From Chrysopilus asiliformis (taxonomy: Eukaryota; Arthropoda; Insecta; Diptera; Rhagionidae): a stretch of 64,000 nt of DNA. Shown here in pieces: positions 1 to 9,880 of this stretch; position 1 is the first letter of the stretch, and the number at the start of each line of letters is the position of its first letter. A model generated the notes under the pieces. That model was not told where the DNA came from and did not search any database. It saw only the letters and a list, made by a program, of their open reading frames with translations. The position numbers and the translations under genes were made by a program. The stretch spans positions 29,725,943 to 29,789,942 of the forward strand of contig OZ035962.1 of NCBI GenBank assembly GCA_964034945.1, in the 5' to 3' direction.

Positions 1-186
1 TCAGATTTAGAATCGTTATTTTTAACAAAAAATTATAAATAGTAATAATCTCGCGGTAGTGCTAGTACCGCGAGAGCAACAAACACAAATAAAATATTAT
101 CCCGGTTGTATGAGTAAATTATTTCAAATTCTGTTATTGTCATAGTCACACTTAAATGCGATTTAGAAGATTCTGGCAATTGGTTT

Positions 187-344
187 TGTCGAGTTTTATT
201 TTGAATTTTGTTATCAATGCACTAACCGTAGTCACTGTTAGAATTAATCCATTGTTATACTTTTTTCTCTCTGTTAGTCTTCATCTAGCATTCTTACAAT
301 AAAGTACATTGTTGAATTGAGCTCTGCTCGCGTTTTATTTAACA
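187..344 (-). mobile_element. Small solo LTR-like insertion in pseudogene copy A
   Basis: A 158-bp insert that begins TG and ends CA is flanked by the 5-bp direct repeat GGTTT (182-186 and 345-349). Comparing with the uninterrupted second copy at 773-854 shows exactly which bases were inserted. TG...CA ends and a 5-bp duplication fit a solo LTR of a retrotransposon. The length is short for an LTR and no internal coding part is present, so the superfamily is unknown. Confidence 0.6.
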
Positions 345-401
345 GGTTTATGTTAATAAAATCTTTGCTTTCAATACTTGTGATGTTCCTGACAGCTAAG
401 A

Positions 402-590
402 GTTAGATAGGGTTTCGACTTATCCAGAGTCTGGCTTATACAGGTTTCACTGTAAATGCATATTAGTGATAGGTGTTCAAATCGATATGGCTTCAAGTTT
501 TTTTTACCATATTAGTACCAACCTATTTTACCAACGTAGAGTACCATGCAGTGACCCATAGTCACTATATAAAAAAAACATAACAAAAGC
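402..590. repeat. Duplicated 5' flank of the family gene
   Basis: This segment matches 3229-3413 almost base for base. The latter lies just upstream of the intact minus-strand gene at 2260-2988. It includes half of the TA-flanked MITE at 3179-3279. It probably arrived as part of a segmental duplication or as repair filler. Confidence 0.75.
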
Positions 591-771
591 TATAATTGCC
601 TATCTGGCAATCATTGGAGACCCGTATGGTGATATTCGTATCAAAATTCGAACAGTTATACCAAAATTCCACTTTGAAGTCTAAACTTTCCAATAAGATT
701 TTTTAAAATTTATTCCAATCGGATTTTGATGTATGGGAGTTTTATGTAGAATCATATCCTAAATAACTTTT
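591..771 (-). mobile_element. mini-me/DINE-1-like element, truncated copy
   Basis: It matches the first ~180 bp of the plus-strand reading of the fuller copies at 6262-6831 and 58283-58861, including the short ATTGCC/GGCAAT hairpin region. It stops before the microsatellite and joins the broken family gene directly. Confidence 0.7.
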
Positions 772-1000
772 AATGCGATTTAGAAGATTCTGGCAATTGG
801 TTTATGTTAATAAAATCTTTGCTTTCAATACTTGTGATGTTCCTGACAGCTAAAAGCGCTATTGCTAAATCATTCTGATTTTTCACAATTCCTGAAATTA
901 TTGCAGTTTCAGACTTTTTACCTTTTGGCACAGTAGTTTTGGATATTTTAAAGATAATCTAACAAAGGAATACTTTCAGGCCTACCCTACCCTATTGTTA

Positions 1001-1165
1001 TTTATCACTAAATGTTTGTGTAATTTTGTTTGCCACGATTCTAAACTTGTCGAAATATTTCCTAAAAAACGTTACATCAAAATTTCTAGAATCGCAAGTT
1101 ACAGGGTTTCATGTTCAGACATAAATACATTAATGTTTTTGTATAAAATAGTATAAAATTAATTA
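1001..1165. other. Unassigned AT-rich spacer
   Basis: No gene is seen. A stretch near 1080-1097 occurs inverted near 2054-2075 (shared core TTTCTAGAATCGC), so the two may be the arms of an older element surrounding the Helitron. Confidence 0.4.
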
Positions 1166-1691
1166 TCTATATATATAAAAATGGATGTTTGTCTGTTTGT
1201 CTGTCTGTCTGTCTGTGTGTTTGTGATTACAAAACTCAAAAACTACTGGACCGATTTTTACGCGGTTTTTTGCAAAATGATCTGCGTTGCCAGGAGCAGG
1301 TTTTTAGCTATGTAGATTTTCAAAATTCGAAACGGAAGGTCCTGTAAGGATAATGAAAATATCCTTTTTCCCATTTCTCCCCGGAAAAATTTGCATTATG
1401 GGGGTTTTGGGGTCGCTGATCACGAATTCGGTATTAGATTTTCAAAATTCGAAACGGAAGGTCCTGTAAGGATAACGCAAATATCCTTTTTCCCGTTTTT
1501 ACCCGGAAAAATCGGCATAAGGGGGTTTTTGAGGTCGCTGATCACGAATCTGGAGTTGGAATTTCAAAATTCGAAACGGAAGGTCCTGCAAGGATAACAT
1601 TTTTTCCCAAAACTTTTTAAGTTATTTATGGTTTTTTGGCATTCTAAAATTTATACAAAAAACTTTTAGCTGCCAACGTAGGGTCTGCTAG
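1166..1691 (+). mobile_element. Non-autonomous Helitron with 122-bp internal modules
   Basis: It starts TCTATATATATAAAA and ends CTAG, with A before and T after, which is the A|T target choice of Helitrons. A GTCT-type microsatellite follows the 5' end, then a phrase typical of such elements (ACTACTGGACCGATTT). Inside are modules beginning CAAAATTCGAAACGGAAGG at 1321, 1443 and 1565, a period of 122 bp. There is no Rep/helicase coding region, so it is non-autonomous. A related copy is at 9881-10340. Confidence 0.75.
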
Positions 1692-1800
1692 TCTATTATA
1701 TAATAGGATTGCGTGTGTGTCTTTCTGTGCGAACCACTGAATCGAGTTGGACGAAAATTTCAGGGGAGTTTAAAATAATAAAGGAATGTTTTTCTGCATT
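1692..1800 (+). mobile_element. 5' end of a second Helitron-like element
   Basis: Immediately after the first Helitron the sequence starts TCTATTATATAATAGG and then gives a GTGTGTCTTTCTGTG tract, again the style of a Helitron 5' end. I cannot place its 3' end. The rest of the gap to the gene at 2260 (1801-2259) is AT-rich and unassigned. Confidence 0.4.
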
Positions 1801-2259
1801 AAAAATTTATCCCATAATCCTATCTCCTACTATTTGTTGACTCGTTTGTGGAAATTCGAATCAATTTTAACAGTATTGTAAATATTAAATAACTAACTAG
1901 CTTGTTGGAAATGTTATGTAACTAATTAAAAATTTTTGAAAAAAAAATCGTATGCATTTAGGACTTCCATGTCGAATATTGAAATTCTAAAAAACGAACG
2001 GAATTCATAGTTTTTCACAAAACAGTAAAATATATCTATGTTTGTGAGGGGGACTTTTGCGATTCTAGAAATTTTGATGAGAAAATTTTATATATAATAT
2101 ATAAAATAGCAGATTTTTTTATCTGTTTTTTACGGTAGAAGAAAAGATTTTTTTTGGTCATGCAAAAAAACAAAATTTTTTTAAAAATATATTTTATTAA
2201 TTACATTTTCGAATATTAAGAGTTTTGGATTACAAAACTTTTAGGATTTTGATTTAGTA

Positions 2260-2988
2260 CTAACAGTAAATTAGAAATAGCAATAAACTAAAAAAAATCA
2301 TTAAAAACACTAGAATTTCACATGCATATAAATGATGCTGATGAGTGTGTGCATAAATGATTTCACATTCCATTGCATGTTGCGATTCAGCCAGATGAGT
2401 TTTGAAAGTTTTTGGTATTCGATTTATGTCAATAAAGTCTTTGCTTTCAATTTGTGTGAAGTTCTTGACAGTTAAGAGCGCCCTATCCAAATCTATGCGA
2501 TTTTTTACAATTCCGGAAATTATTGCAATTTCAGACCTTTTAGTAGTGAAAGGAATTTCCTGGCATTGCCAAACAATAACGAAATCTTTGAAATCAGAAT
2601 ATAGGGGAATGAAATTATCACAGTTTTCTTCAATTGATAATGTATCATTGACTTTGTATACTTTGGATTGCATACACCATATAATCCCATTACTACACAC
2701 AGATGTTTCAATACTTCTGCTACGCGACAGAATCCTCTCTGATTTGCCAAAAGAACACCAATTATATTGTATATTTTTGATTTCAAGATTTATTAATCTG
2801 AAGTTTTTTGCAAAGTCATCGTTCCTAGGAATGTATTGCGTTATTGAGAAATTCATTGTTTTTGTAAAATTTAAAATCGCATCTGTTGAAATATTTGGAG
2901 ATAACTTTGGACACGGTCCATCGAAAAGTTTTGCTCTACTAATATTTAAATTTAGAAATATTACACAAACACTGATAATATTTTTCAT
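2260..2988 (-). CDS. Secreted/membrane-anchored six-cysteine protein, intact gene 1
   Basis: The function is not recognised. The frame stays open upstream of 2988, but the start was set at ATG 2986-2988 because it gives a signal peptide aligned with the paralogue at 25148-25867. The product is 242 aa: signal peptide ~1-19, then KLFDGPCPKL; a lumenal/extracellular domain ~20-220 with Cys at 26, 78, 98, 105, 142 and 208 (all shared with the paralogue) plus a private Cys123; and a hydrophobic segment ~222-241 ending in Tyr-Cys. Several N-x-S/T sites (around 32, 40, 46, 115, 176) predict glycosylation. The best-conserved part is ~131-190 (SDFKDFVI, QEIPFTTKRSE, GIVKN, IESKDF). G-x-C-P near the mature N-terminus and V-x-W-x-C in the middle resemble insect lipocalins, some of which are membrane-tethered; that is inference. 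Single exon; broken relatives lie on both sides in the same orientation. Confidence 0.75.
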   Translation of the reverse strand: MKNIISVCVIFLNLNISRAKLFDGPCPKLSPNISTDAILNFTKTMNFSITQYIPRNDDFAKNFRLINLEIKNIQYNWCSFGKSERILSRSRSIETSVCSNGIIWCMQSKVYKVNDTLSIEENCDNFIPLYSDFKDFVIVWQCQEIPFTTKRSEIAIISGIVKNRIDLDRALLTVKNFTQIESKDFIDINRIPKTFKTHLAESQHAMECEIIYAHTHQHHLYACEILVFLMIFFSLLLFLIYC

Positions 2989-3178
2989 TTTTTCTAAACA
3001 ATCAAAACTCGCACAAAAAATTGACTTTTCTACTCTAATGCATTCTAATATTGAATTGATCAAATGATAGAAAATTCTGATCGATTCTCGTCCTTTATTT
3101 CACATATAATATTTATGAATTTATTAATATGATGCATGATGCAATCAATGTTTTTCAATTCGTTTCGTAGTACTTGTA

Positions 3179-3279
3179 CAGTGAAAGCTGTATAAATCAA
3201 ACTCACACGGGACCAGAAAATTTGTCCGGTTAGATAGGGTTTCGGCTTATCCAGAGTCTGGCTTATACAGGTTTCACTG
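3179..3279. mobile_element. 101-bp TA-flanked MITE upstream of gene 1
   Basis: The ends CAGTGAAAGCTGTATAA and TTATACAGGTTTCACTG are near-perfect inverted repeats, flanked by TA on both sides. This fits a Tc1/mariner/pogo-type MITE. It sits about 190 bp upstream of the start of the gene at 2260-2988 and so may lie in its promoter. Confidence 0.65.
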
Positions 3280-3413
3280 TAAATGCATATTAGTGATAGG
3301 TGTTCAAATCGATATGGCTTCAAGTTTTTTTTTTACCATATTAGTACCAACCTATTTTACCAACGTAGAGTACCATGCAGTGACCCATAGTCACTATATA
3401 AAAAAAACATGTT
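3229..3413. repeat. Upstream flank shared with 402-590
   Basis: This is the second copy of the ~185-bp duplicated segment. It begins inside the MITE at 3179-3279 and ends in an A-run after TCACTATATA. The two copies differ by only a few bases by eye. Confidence 0.75.
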
Positions 3414-3604
3414 AAATACAAATAAATGGAGTTTTTGGCGAGAATTTTTTAAACTTAATATTAAAAAATGTCAATAAAATACTATTTAATTTAACTGCTT
3501 TATTAGAAATTATTTATTAGTACAAGTTAAACAAACCACAACTATATTCATTACATACATTTTTCTTACATATATTGCAACATTGCTTTGATGCTCTGCC
3601 TTTA

Positions 3605-3763
3605 TTATAGAGCCTGTTCACATTGGTTTAAATAGTCCGCCTAATTCTGACAGAAACTTGCAACATTTTTGGGACTGAGCCCCACTTCCTCACCTTGCCT
3701 TAATGTTGCCAGTTTCTGTCAGAATTAGGCGGACTATTTCAATCAATCTGGACATGGTCATAA
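3605..3763. mobile_element. Short foldback MITE
   Basis: The arms around 3630-3660 and 3710-3738 read AATAGTCCGCCTAATTCTGA and its exact reverse complement. The inverted similarity extends outward to about 3605 and 3763, with a short loop. There is no coding capacity. Confidence 0.65.
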
Positions 3764-4176
3764 GGACAATGAAAATATTACAATATATTTTCAAAATGCA
3801 ACAGAATTGAATATGTTCCCATTAAATTAGAAATCAAGTTGAACATGTCAAGTAGAAAATACTTTTTAGCCAGCTGTACAGACAAGTGACCGTAAGTCAC
3901 TGTTTTGGTACTCTACGTAAGTGTTTTAGTTAATACTCTCTATTAAATATTATTCACTAAAAAAAATTTAACAAATCATTTTTATGACACTATTTTAACT
4001 AATGAACGAATTCATATTAGTGGCTGAATTATGAAAATTGAGATTTAGAAATTAGAACGTTTTCTAATTGAATAATGATCCAAAGTCACTGGTTAGTACG
4101 AATAGCGTTAAACGAAGAAATATTAGAAAAATATGGAAATACTAATTTTTAAGCAACAGATAGTTTTTGTAGCATT
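3764..4176. other. Unassigned AT-rich spacer
   Basis: No gene, inverted repeat or known element is seen. The phrase AGTCACTG and relatives recur here and in the gene flanks at 540-560 and 3375-3395. Confidence 0.4.
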
Positions 4177-4565
4177 TTATTTATGAAGTTTATTTATATA
4201 ATTCAGCAAACAAATATTTCGTATTTGTATTGGTATTCCAAATTTACAAAAAAGTAATAATAATGCCAGAAAAATCACTAAAAACGCAATGATTCCATAC
4301 ACAAAAATTTTTTGATGCTGAATATATTTATGAACAATGTCACATCACATTCTATTAAAGGCTTTTTTTTACACTGATCTACCTATATATCAGTTTTAGA
4401 AGATTTTGACATTCGATTTTCGAAGCCCTTCCTTTTAACTCCGGTGAAGTTCTTTAAATTTGATAGGACTATTTCCAAATCAATGGAATTTTTAACAATT
4501 CCACAAATTAAGGCAACCTCCAATCTTAAAGTGATGAATGAAATTTCCTGGCATTGTAAAAAAAT
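4177..4565 (-). pseudogene. Broken copy C of the six-cysteine family
   Basis: On the minus strand, 4565 to about 4395 encodes a piece starting LQCQEISF, with GIVKN and NFTG, matching residues ~140-197 of the intact proteins. After a messy stretch, an I-E-C-D piece shifts frame and continues as HKYIQHQKIFVYG, followed by a hydrophobic segment, matching the transmembrane tail of the gene at 25148-25867. The stop is TAA at 4177-4179, with a longer tail than the intact copies. The upstream half is gone where a mini-me-type element abuts at ~4566. Truncation plus frameshift make it non-functional. It is closer to the 25-kb gene in its tail (Y-Q-K/H-Q-K motif) than to its immediate neighbour. Confidence 0.7.
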
Positions 4566-4880
4566 ACATAAGAAAAGCTACGATTGCCAGGGGCTATTTG
4601 TCAAGTACTCTATAAGAAGGCAGACAAAGTTTTTATTAAAAAAAACTCCATTTGTGTGGAAAAAAGGGACAAGGAGTAATCCGATTGTATTTTGATGTAT
4701 GGGACGGTAAAATCATATTCTAAACACACTTCGTCTTTATAAATTGTTCAATAAGATGCACCATTTTCGAGAAAATAGGGAAAAAAAGTATTCCATTTGT
4801 ATGGGGGGAAGGGAAAAAGTGGTTCAAATTTTTATTAAAAATAATCGATGTTTTCCCCTGAGTTACAAAAAAACCAATTA
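4566..4880 (-). mobile_element. mini-me-like element, divergent subfamily B, partial
   Basis: It contains the same ordered phrases as the B copies at 41138-41475, 47281-47760 and 54895-55470: CATAAGAAAAGCTA, TTTTGATGTATGGGA, GATGCACCATTTTCGAGAAA and CCATTTGTATGGGG. The GTCY microsatellite end is missing. Confidence 0.55.
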
Positions 4881-5971
4881 ATGTTGCGTCATTTAGTAGC
4901 TGAATCGGAAAATTTTCTTTCAATTATGGGTAAGATGATAATAACCAAAAATCAGAAAGGATCTTTTAGGGGGAAAACCAAACAGTCTCCCTTTATCACT
5001 TCATTGACTTCGGCGCAATTACATAATTACAATTTAAGTAAATTACTACAGCAATTATAGTTGACTAATTTGAAAAGACCGACAAAGGAGCCGGAAATGG
5101 TTATAACCAGCGATTTTCAATGATTTTGCAATGGATACGGAATACAACACTCTGCTTGGATGTCTTCACATCCATAAAGAGATGTTTTAGAGAGATTATT
5201 TTAACGTCCATATCTGTCCATAGTATTGAATATCGTACCAATCTCTATATGCTGTTGAATTTCATGAATGAGTCAACAAATTTATTTACATAAATTTAGT
5301 TTTAGTAATTTTATTTTGCGGTTGTTGAGCTGCATAAAATGTCTCGTCTCTATGGGGTACACGTGCTCATTTGTGCCATGACAAGAAGCCATCCATCAAA
5401 TCTTCTCATTAGGCAATTAAATAAACTAAGTGGTAATTAGCTTTAGTATCTATGGAGGAATTATCAATGTGTAGACTTGTAGATAATCTTATCTAGTTGT
5501 ATTACATTTCTATAGATTTGATTATGGTGGTTTATTCGCATAGACATTGCTTCTCGGTAGACCTGCCAATGTTCATTAACCTCAATGTCTTTACTTATTT
5601 GGAGTACAATTTGTCAAGTGACTTTAAAATCACATTCTGTAAATACTGTTGACATGAATGTTCTGTAAGATTTAATAATTATAGTTAAACGTTTTGCTTA
5701 GATTTTTCAATCCTTGTAAAATTGATATGTAATTTTAATTGCATCAAATATGTTTAACAATTTGTCGAAAAAATTTAATGTTTGACAGAGGAAAAAAAAC
5801 TTTCCAACTTGTAAATGCGATGTACGAGAATAGATATTAACGAATTTTTTACGGTTTAAATGCAAAAACCATTTCGAAAAACTTCCAATTGATTTTTTTA
5901 CACTTTTGGTGCTGTTTCGACAATTTTTTCTAATCCTTTCATTTTTTTTCTGGCAAAGACATTAAAGAGTC
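4881..5971. other. Unassigned stretch
   Basis: AT-rich, with no ORF of convincing composition, no clear repeat ends and no RNA gene seen. Confidence 0.4.
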
Positions 5972-6188
5972 TTAAAGGGCCCATAGACGGCCAACTTTGT
6001 TGCCAACCTGGTCGCCAACCTAGTTGGTAGTTTTTACCACAGACGAGACGGAATGTTGGCAACCAAGTTGTCAACATCATTTTTAACAAGATCCCGTCGA
6101 CTTTAGGTGATTTCTCTAATTTCTTGATTGTTTACAGTTTACTATATGGTTATAGGACAATTATAGGGTATATTTTGACTAGTGAAAA

Positions 6189-7151
6189 ATGAGTAAGGAT
6201 TTGTTATTGGTATTGGTTTTAAACGAGTTGTGCGAAGATGAGGTGCCCCCTTTGAAAAAGAAAAACATAACAAAAGCTATAATTGCCAATCTGGCAATCA
6301 TTGGAGACCCGTATGGTGATATTCGTATCAAAATTCGAACAGTTATACCAAAATTCCACTTTGAAGTCAAACTTTCCAATAAGATTTTTTAAAATTTGTT
6401 CCAATCGGATTTTGATGTATGGGAGTTTTATGTAGAATCATATCCTAAATAACTTTTGTTCTTGCACTTTTTTGATAAGATGTACCGTTTTTGAGATATT
6501 CGCAAAAATCGTTTTCGTTCGTATGGGGGGTACCCCCCCTAATGGTCCATTTTTGCCCATTAACGAACTTAGCCTCGCATTTTACGAAAAACGGATCTGT
6601 GCAAAAATTCAAGCCTCTAGCTCAATCCGTGCGCCCGCAATCCGCGCCACAGACAGACGGACAGACGGACAGACAGACGGACAGACGGACGGACATGCAG
6701 AAATTAATTATTTTTATCATTCTAAACACACTGGTGTAATTCATTTTTGTGTGTGATGACGGGATCTTGGCGTTACAAACGGTAAGGCAAAGTTAATATA
6801 CCCTTTGGTATCACCATACGGGTATAAAAAATTGGGCAAAGGAGTGGTATCAGAACCGTGCTTAGTTTTCTCATTCAAATTTAATGCGTGAACTACGTGT
6901 GAATGGACAGCAACACCTACGATGAATTATTGGATGCAGTAAGACCATTCATTGAAAAGAAGGACACGATAATGAGAATAGCTATTCCTGCAAATGAAAG
7001 GCTGTCTGTAACCCTACTGTTTTTTGCAAGTGGCCAGAGCTTCGAGGACTTAAAATTTCTTACTGGAATATCGCCACAAAGTCTTGGAGTCAGGTCGTAC
7101 GATCAAAACCCTAGTAAAATTAACCAAACTCAACCGAACTTAATGAAATAA
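6189..7151 (+). pseudogene. Truncated Harbinger transposase N-terminus
   Basis: A first piece starts at ATG 6189 (MSKDLLLVLVL...) and is cut at about 6262 by a mini-me insertion. Beyond it, near 6832, the frame resumes with WAKEWYQNR, an in-frame TAG and SHSNLMREL, the usual 'W-x-K-E-W...R' stretch of PIF/Harbinger transposases. A further frameshift leads to the open piece at 6903-7151: MDSNTYDELLDAV, IEKKDTIMR, ANERLSVTLLFFASGQSFED, the helical region that precedes the DDE nuclease. After GISPQSLG the sequence no longer matches the family and stops at 7151. No catalytic domain remains. The assignment rests on motif order, which I consider clear. Confidence 0.65.
6262..6831 (-). mobile_element. 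mini-me/DINE-1-like element, full copy
   Basis: It runs from ACATAACAAAAGCTATAATT to ACCATACGGGTATAAAAA. Subterminal inverted repeats CCCGTATGGTGA and TCACCATACGGG lie at either end, with a small hairpin (ATTGCCA/TGGCAAT) near one end, the palindrome GGGGGGTACCCCCC in the middle, and a GACGG/GACAG microsatellite (6648-6696). On the complementary strand it starts TATACCCG and carries (GTCY)n, the plan of dipteran mini-me/DINE-1 elements. It interrupts the Harbinger transposase remnant. Translations through the microsatellite (TDRRTDGQ...) are not proteins. Confidence 0.7.
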
Positions 7152-7409
7152 ACTATTTTTGACACTTCACTGTTCTCATTGCAGTACTCAATGCAACTGA
7201 GATTGGCAACCAGGTTGTAAACTTGCCTACAGACACCCCAACATGAACGCCAACATGCTAAGTTTTCAAAAGTTTTTGATTTTACACCAACCTGGTCGAC
7301 AACATGAAAAACCAACCGCCAACTTGGCCACAGACGTACAACATCGACTCCAACATTGCATGTTGGCGACCAGGTTGGCAACAAAGTTGTCCGTCTATGG
7401 GCCCTTTTA

Positions 7410-9880
7410 GAATTACAGCTTGATTACTTAATTTTACTACTTTATACGAATTAATTGTGGATAAATTCTACAAATTTAGCAGTAGGCACCCTTTAAATCC
7501 TGGTTAAATTGACTGCCTACGGATAAAATTCCTGTTTACAGCTTTAATTTTCTCCAGTCATGAAAACTTTAAGTGGTCTTAAAACACTGGAGTAATATTA
7601 ACCGTAACCAAACAAATTGTTCTTAATTTTCATCACATGGAGTTACCGGCAAATGAGGACATTTTGTTACAATCTCTTACAGAAAACATTTAAAATCGTC
7701 AGCAGGGCAACAAAAAGATAAATGCGCCCATCAAAATTTAATTGAGCCCTGATGGTAACACCTTCAAAATGGGTATCATTTTCCACAGAGACTTCAATTT
7801 TCCACCTGTTACCTTGCTGTCTTCCAATGAACGATTTTTACAATTTACTCGTATAGTACTCTCCATAATACTTTTCCCGACCACCTCAATGAATTTCATT
7901 TCACTCAAGTTTTTATGTGTGTGGCTAATTTTTTTGGGCCAACGCATTTTGGGTTCGGTATGCCTAATTGGATATTTTCGGTCTTACGAAGCATATGACG
8001 ACGGTCTGAAAAATGAATGAATATTTAAAGAGATGTCTTATATGTATACTCTTTAAAAAAAACTTTTTACCTCTGTATTTTAAATACTGGTTTATAAATT
8101 AGGAAATCTATGGAATAAATACGCAAAACGTCCTCAAAACATAATAATAAACCCCTTAAAAAACTAGAAAGGATTTTCAATAGAAAATAGTATATTTTAA
8201 TATGGAGTTTATTTGAAAAAAATCATAAAGGATTGAAAAATTTGTGAGGTTTGCAATTCGTAAGGAGTAGAGTCCAAAGAATCTTCGAGTATTTTTTTGC
8301 CGTATAAGCCATTTACTGCGGCTGAGATATTCGCGTTTAAAAATTTGAATGTAATTTTTGTCAAATCTGGCCCATAGAATTTTGGCGAAAATAATAAAAT
8401 AAAAGATTTTTTAAAAAGACAAAAACTCAAATATGTATATTATATACGGTAAAAAATTATCACAAATTGAATTGATTTTTTCCCGTATGTATATGCAAAC
8501 TCGGTATATACGGGAAACAAGGACGAATATTTTAGTAACTAATACATGTTTTTGAAAGCGGATTTGATTGAGCACCTCAAAAAACCTATAAAATGCCAAA
8601 ATTCTCAAAAAATCAATTTTGGAGGATGCGACAAAACCGAACTTGGGGCACAAAATGTTGCTACCGAATTTAAAACTTTAAATTTTGAATGCAGATAATA
8701 TTGAAAGATAATTTGTTTTTTGGCATGAAACTCCGCAATATTAGGAACCGCTAAAGACTTATGCCTTACTTCCAAATGGTTTTGCCACGGTTAGTTGGAC
8801 ATCTTGTCCATCTCGTGTAACTGCCGCGTGAGTCTGACTCGGCTTCGTCTCATCTTCGTAGGTATAGGTGAATCACCTCATTGCATGGGACTCTTATCTA
8901 CTTCAAGTCAATCCATTAGAATTTTAAATGGATGGATATGGGCTATGACTGGTAATGAACTAAACACGATGACTTACCTTACCAGCCAGCATATTCTAGT
9001 CATCAGAATATATGTAAATAGGAGTCGGTGCCGTTTTGATACGCGTGGCAGCTCTCAATAATCATAAAGCATAAACATTTCTTTTGATTTTTATTTAACA
9101 GACGCTCGTAATGAAATCCAGAGGGTGTATTTCCTTTCCTTTCCTATTTTTCTGTTATATAGATATGTATGTATATTTTGTACTTCAATATAAAGTAACA
9201 TAATATCTTCATATCTACTGGAATGGTATTTGAGTCAACAACCTCAATTCAAGATGAGGTTTTATGCCAGACTAAAGATCATTACAAGTTAAATGCATAT
9301 ACAGGCTACGGTCGGTAACTATTACTGATAATAAAACAATTAAAGTCGATAACTTTTTATAGTGATATAAAAATTGTTATTGCAATACGTTAAAATGATA
9401 AAAATGTTTGTTTTACAAAATTCTATCCGTTCGCCTTTTTTGAACTTGGTTTAGTGAATAAGGCATTCAAACCGTACGCTGAAACTCGCACATCTCATCG
9501 AATGGTAATTTGTTTTGCGGAAATGAGTAGTGACTGGATGGCGCTAACGAAACGTTGGGAATCTCTTCCGCATTTATGGATTGCAGTAAGAAAACCTTAT
9601 AAATGTTGTCATTAAATGCATGTTTTGAAATTTATGAAAAAATTGGAACTGCGACAGCGGTGAAGAAATTTGTCATGAAACTTTATTCCAAGAAGTTTAA
9701 AAATTCCTTTCCTAGAAGAATGATGCATCTGAATCGAGAATTTGCAAAAGAATTGTGGTAGTGATTTGTAAGATATTCAGGAGCAAGGATAAAAAACTTT
9801 AAGGTATATGAAAATTTGTTCACTCGCTCGATAGCACTCAATTTTAAACGATGGGCTGTCACACTGATATATCTCACACA
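7410..9880. other. Unassigned stretch
   Basis: No supported gene. 7740-8020 is open on the plus strand for 92 codons but has no recognisable motif. 8790-9060 is less AT-rich and may be older unique sequence. The rest is AT-rich. Confidence 0.4.

Larger units (their letters stand above)
33..1000 (-). pseudogene. Broken copy A of the six-cysteine membrane-anchored family
   Basis: Read on the minus strand, about 1000 to 773 encodes a degenerate piece like residues 140-200 of the intact protein at 2260-2988 (GIVKN and IESKDF motifs visible). From 399 down to 33 the frame resumes and runs through an E-x-E-I-I-Y motif into a hydrophobic tail that ends at TAA 33-35. About 82 bp is present twice (773-854, and 155-399 once the LTR is removed). 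Between the two halves sits foreign filler: a copy of the upstream flank of the intact gene (402-590) and a mini-me fragment (591-771). The signal peptide and first half of the protein are missing. The layout looks like one copy broken and repaired with filler DNA (inference), but two overlapping partial copies would also fit. It is not expected to make a functional protein. Confidence 0.7.
5975..7406 (+). mobile_element. Internally deleted Harbinger element with nested mini-me
   Basis: The termini AAGGGCCCATAGACGG and CCGTCTATGGGCCCTT are inverted repeats, and the inverted similarity continues through CCAACTTTGTTGCCAACC and CCTGGTCGCCAAC. Flanking TTA at 5972-5974 and 7407-7409 is the 3-bp target duplication typical of PIF/Harbinger. 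Inside are the remains of a Harbinger transposase N-terminus (6189-7151), interrupted by a mini-me copy. The nuclease domain is absent, so the element cannot move itself. Confidence 0.75.

Noticed and set aside
1191..1216. Possible CRISPR or short regular array (GTCT repeats; also 23953-23972 and 41143-41162)
   Set aside because: Simple tetranucleotide microsatellites without spacers, within Helitron-like elements of a eukaryotic genome.
1075..2085. Terminal inverted repeats of a ~1-kb element around the Helitron (TTTCTAGAATCGC arms)
   Set aside because: Only a ~22-bp core matches, with no target duplication found; left as a note.
2402..3067. 221-codon plus-strand frame
   Set aside because: Shadow of the minus-strand gene at 2260-2988, whose frame is supported by a paralogue and two pseudogenes.
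6472..6756. Open frames of the type TDRRTDGQTDG across the microsatellites (also at 36785-37131, 44326-44622, 47421-47687, 58494-58793)
   Set aside because: They are translations of the GACGG/GACAG microsatellite inside mini-me-type elements, open in several frames at once.
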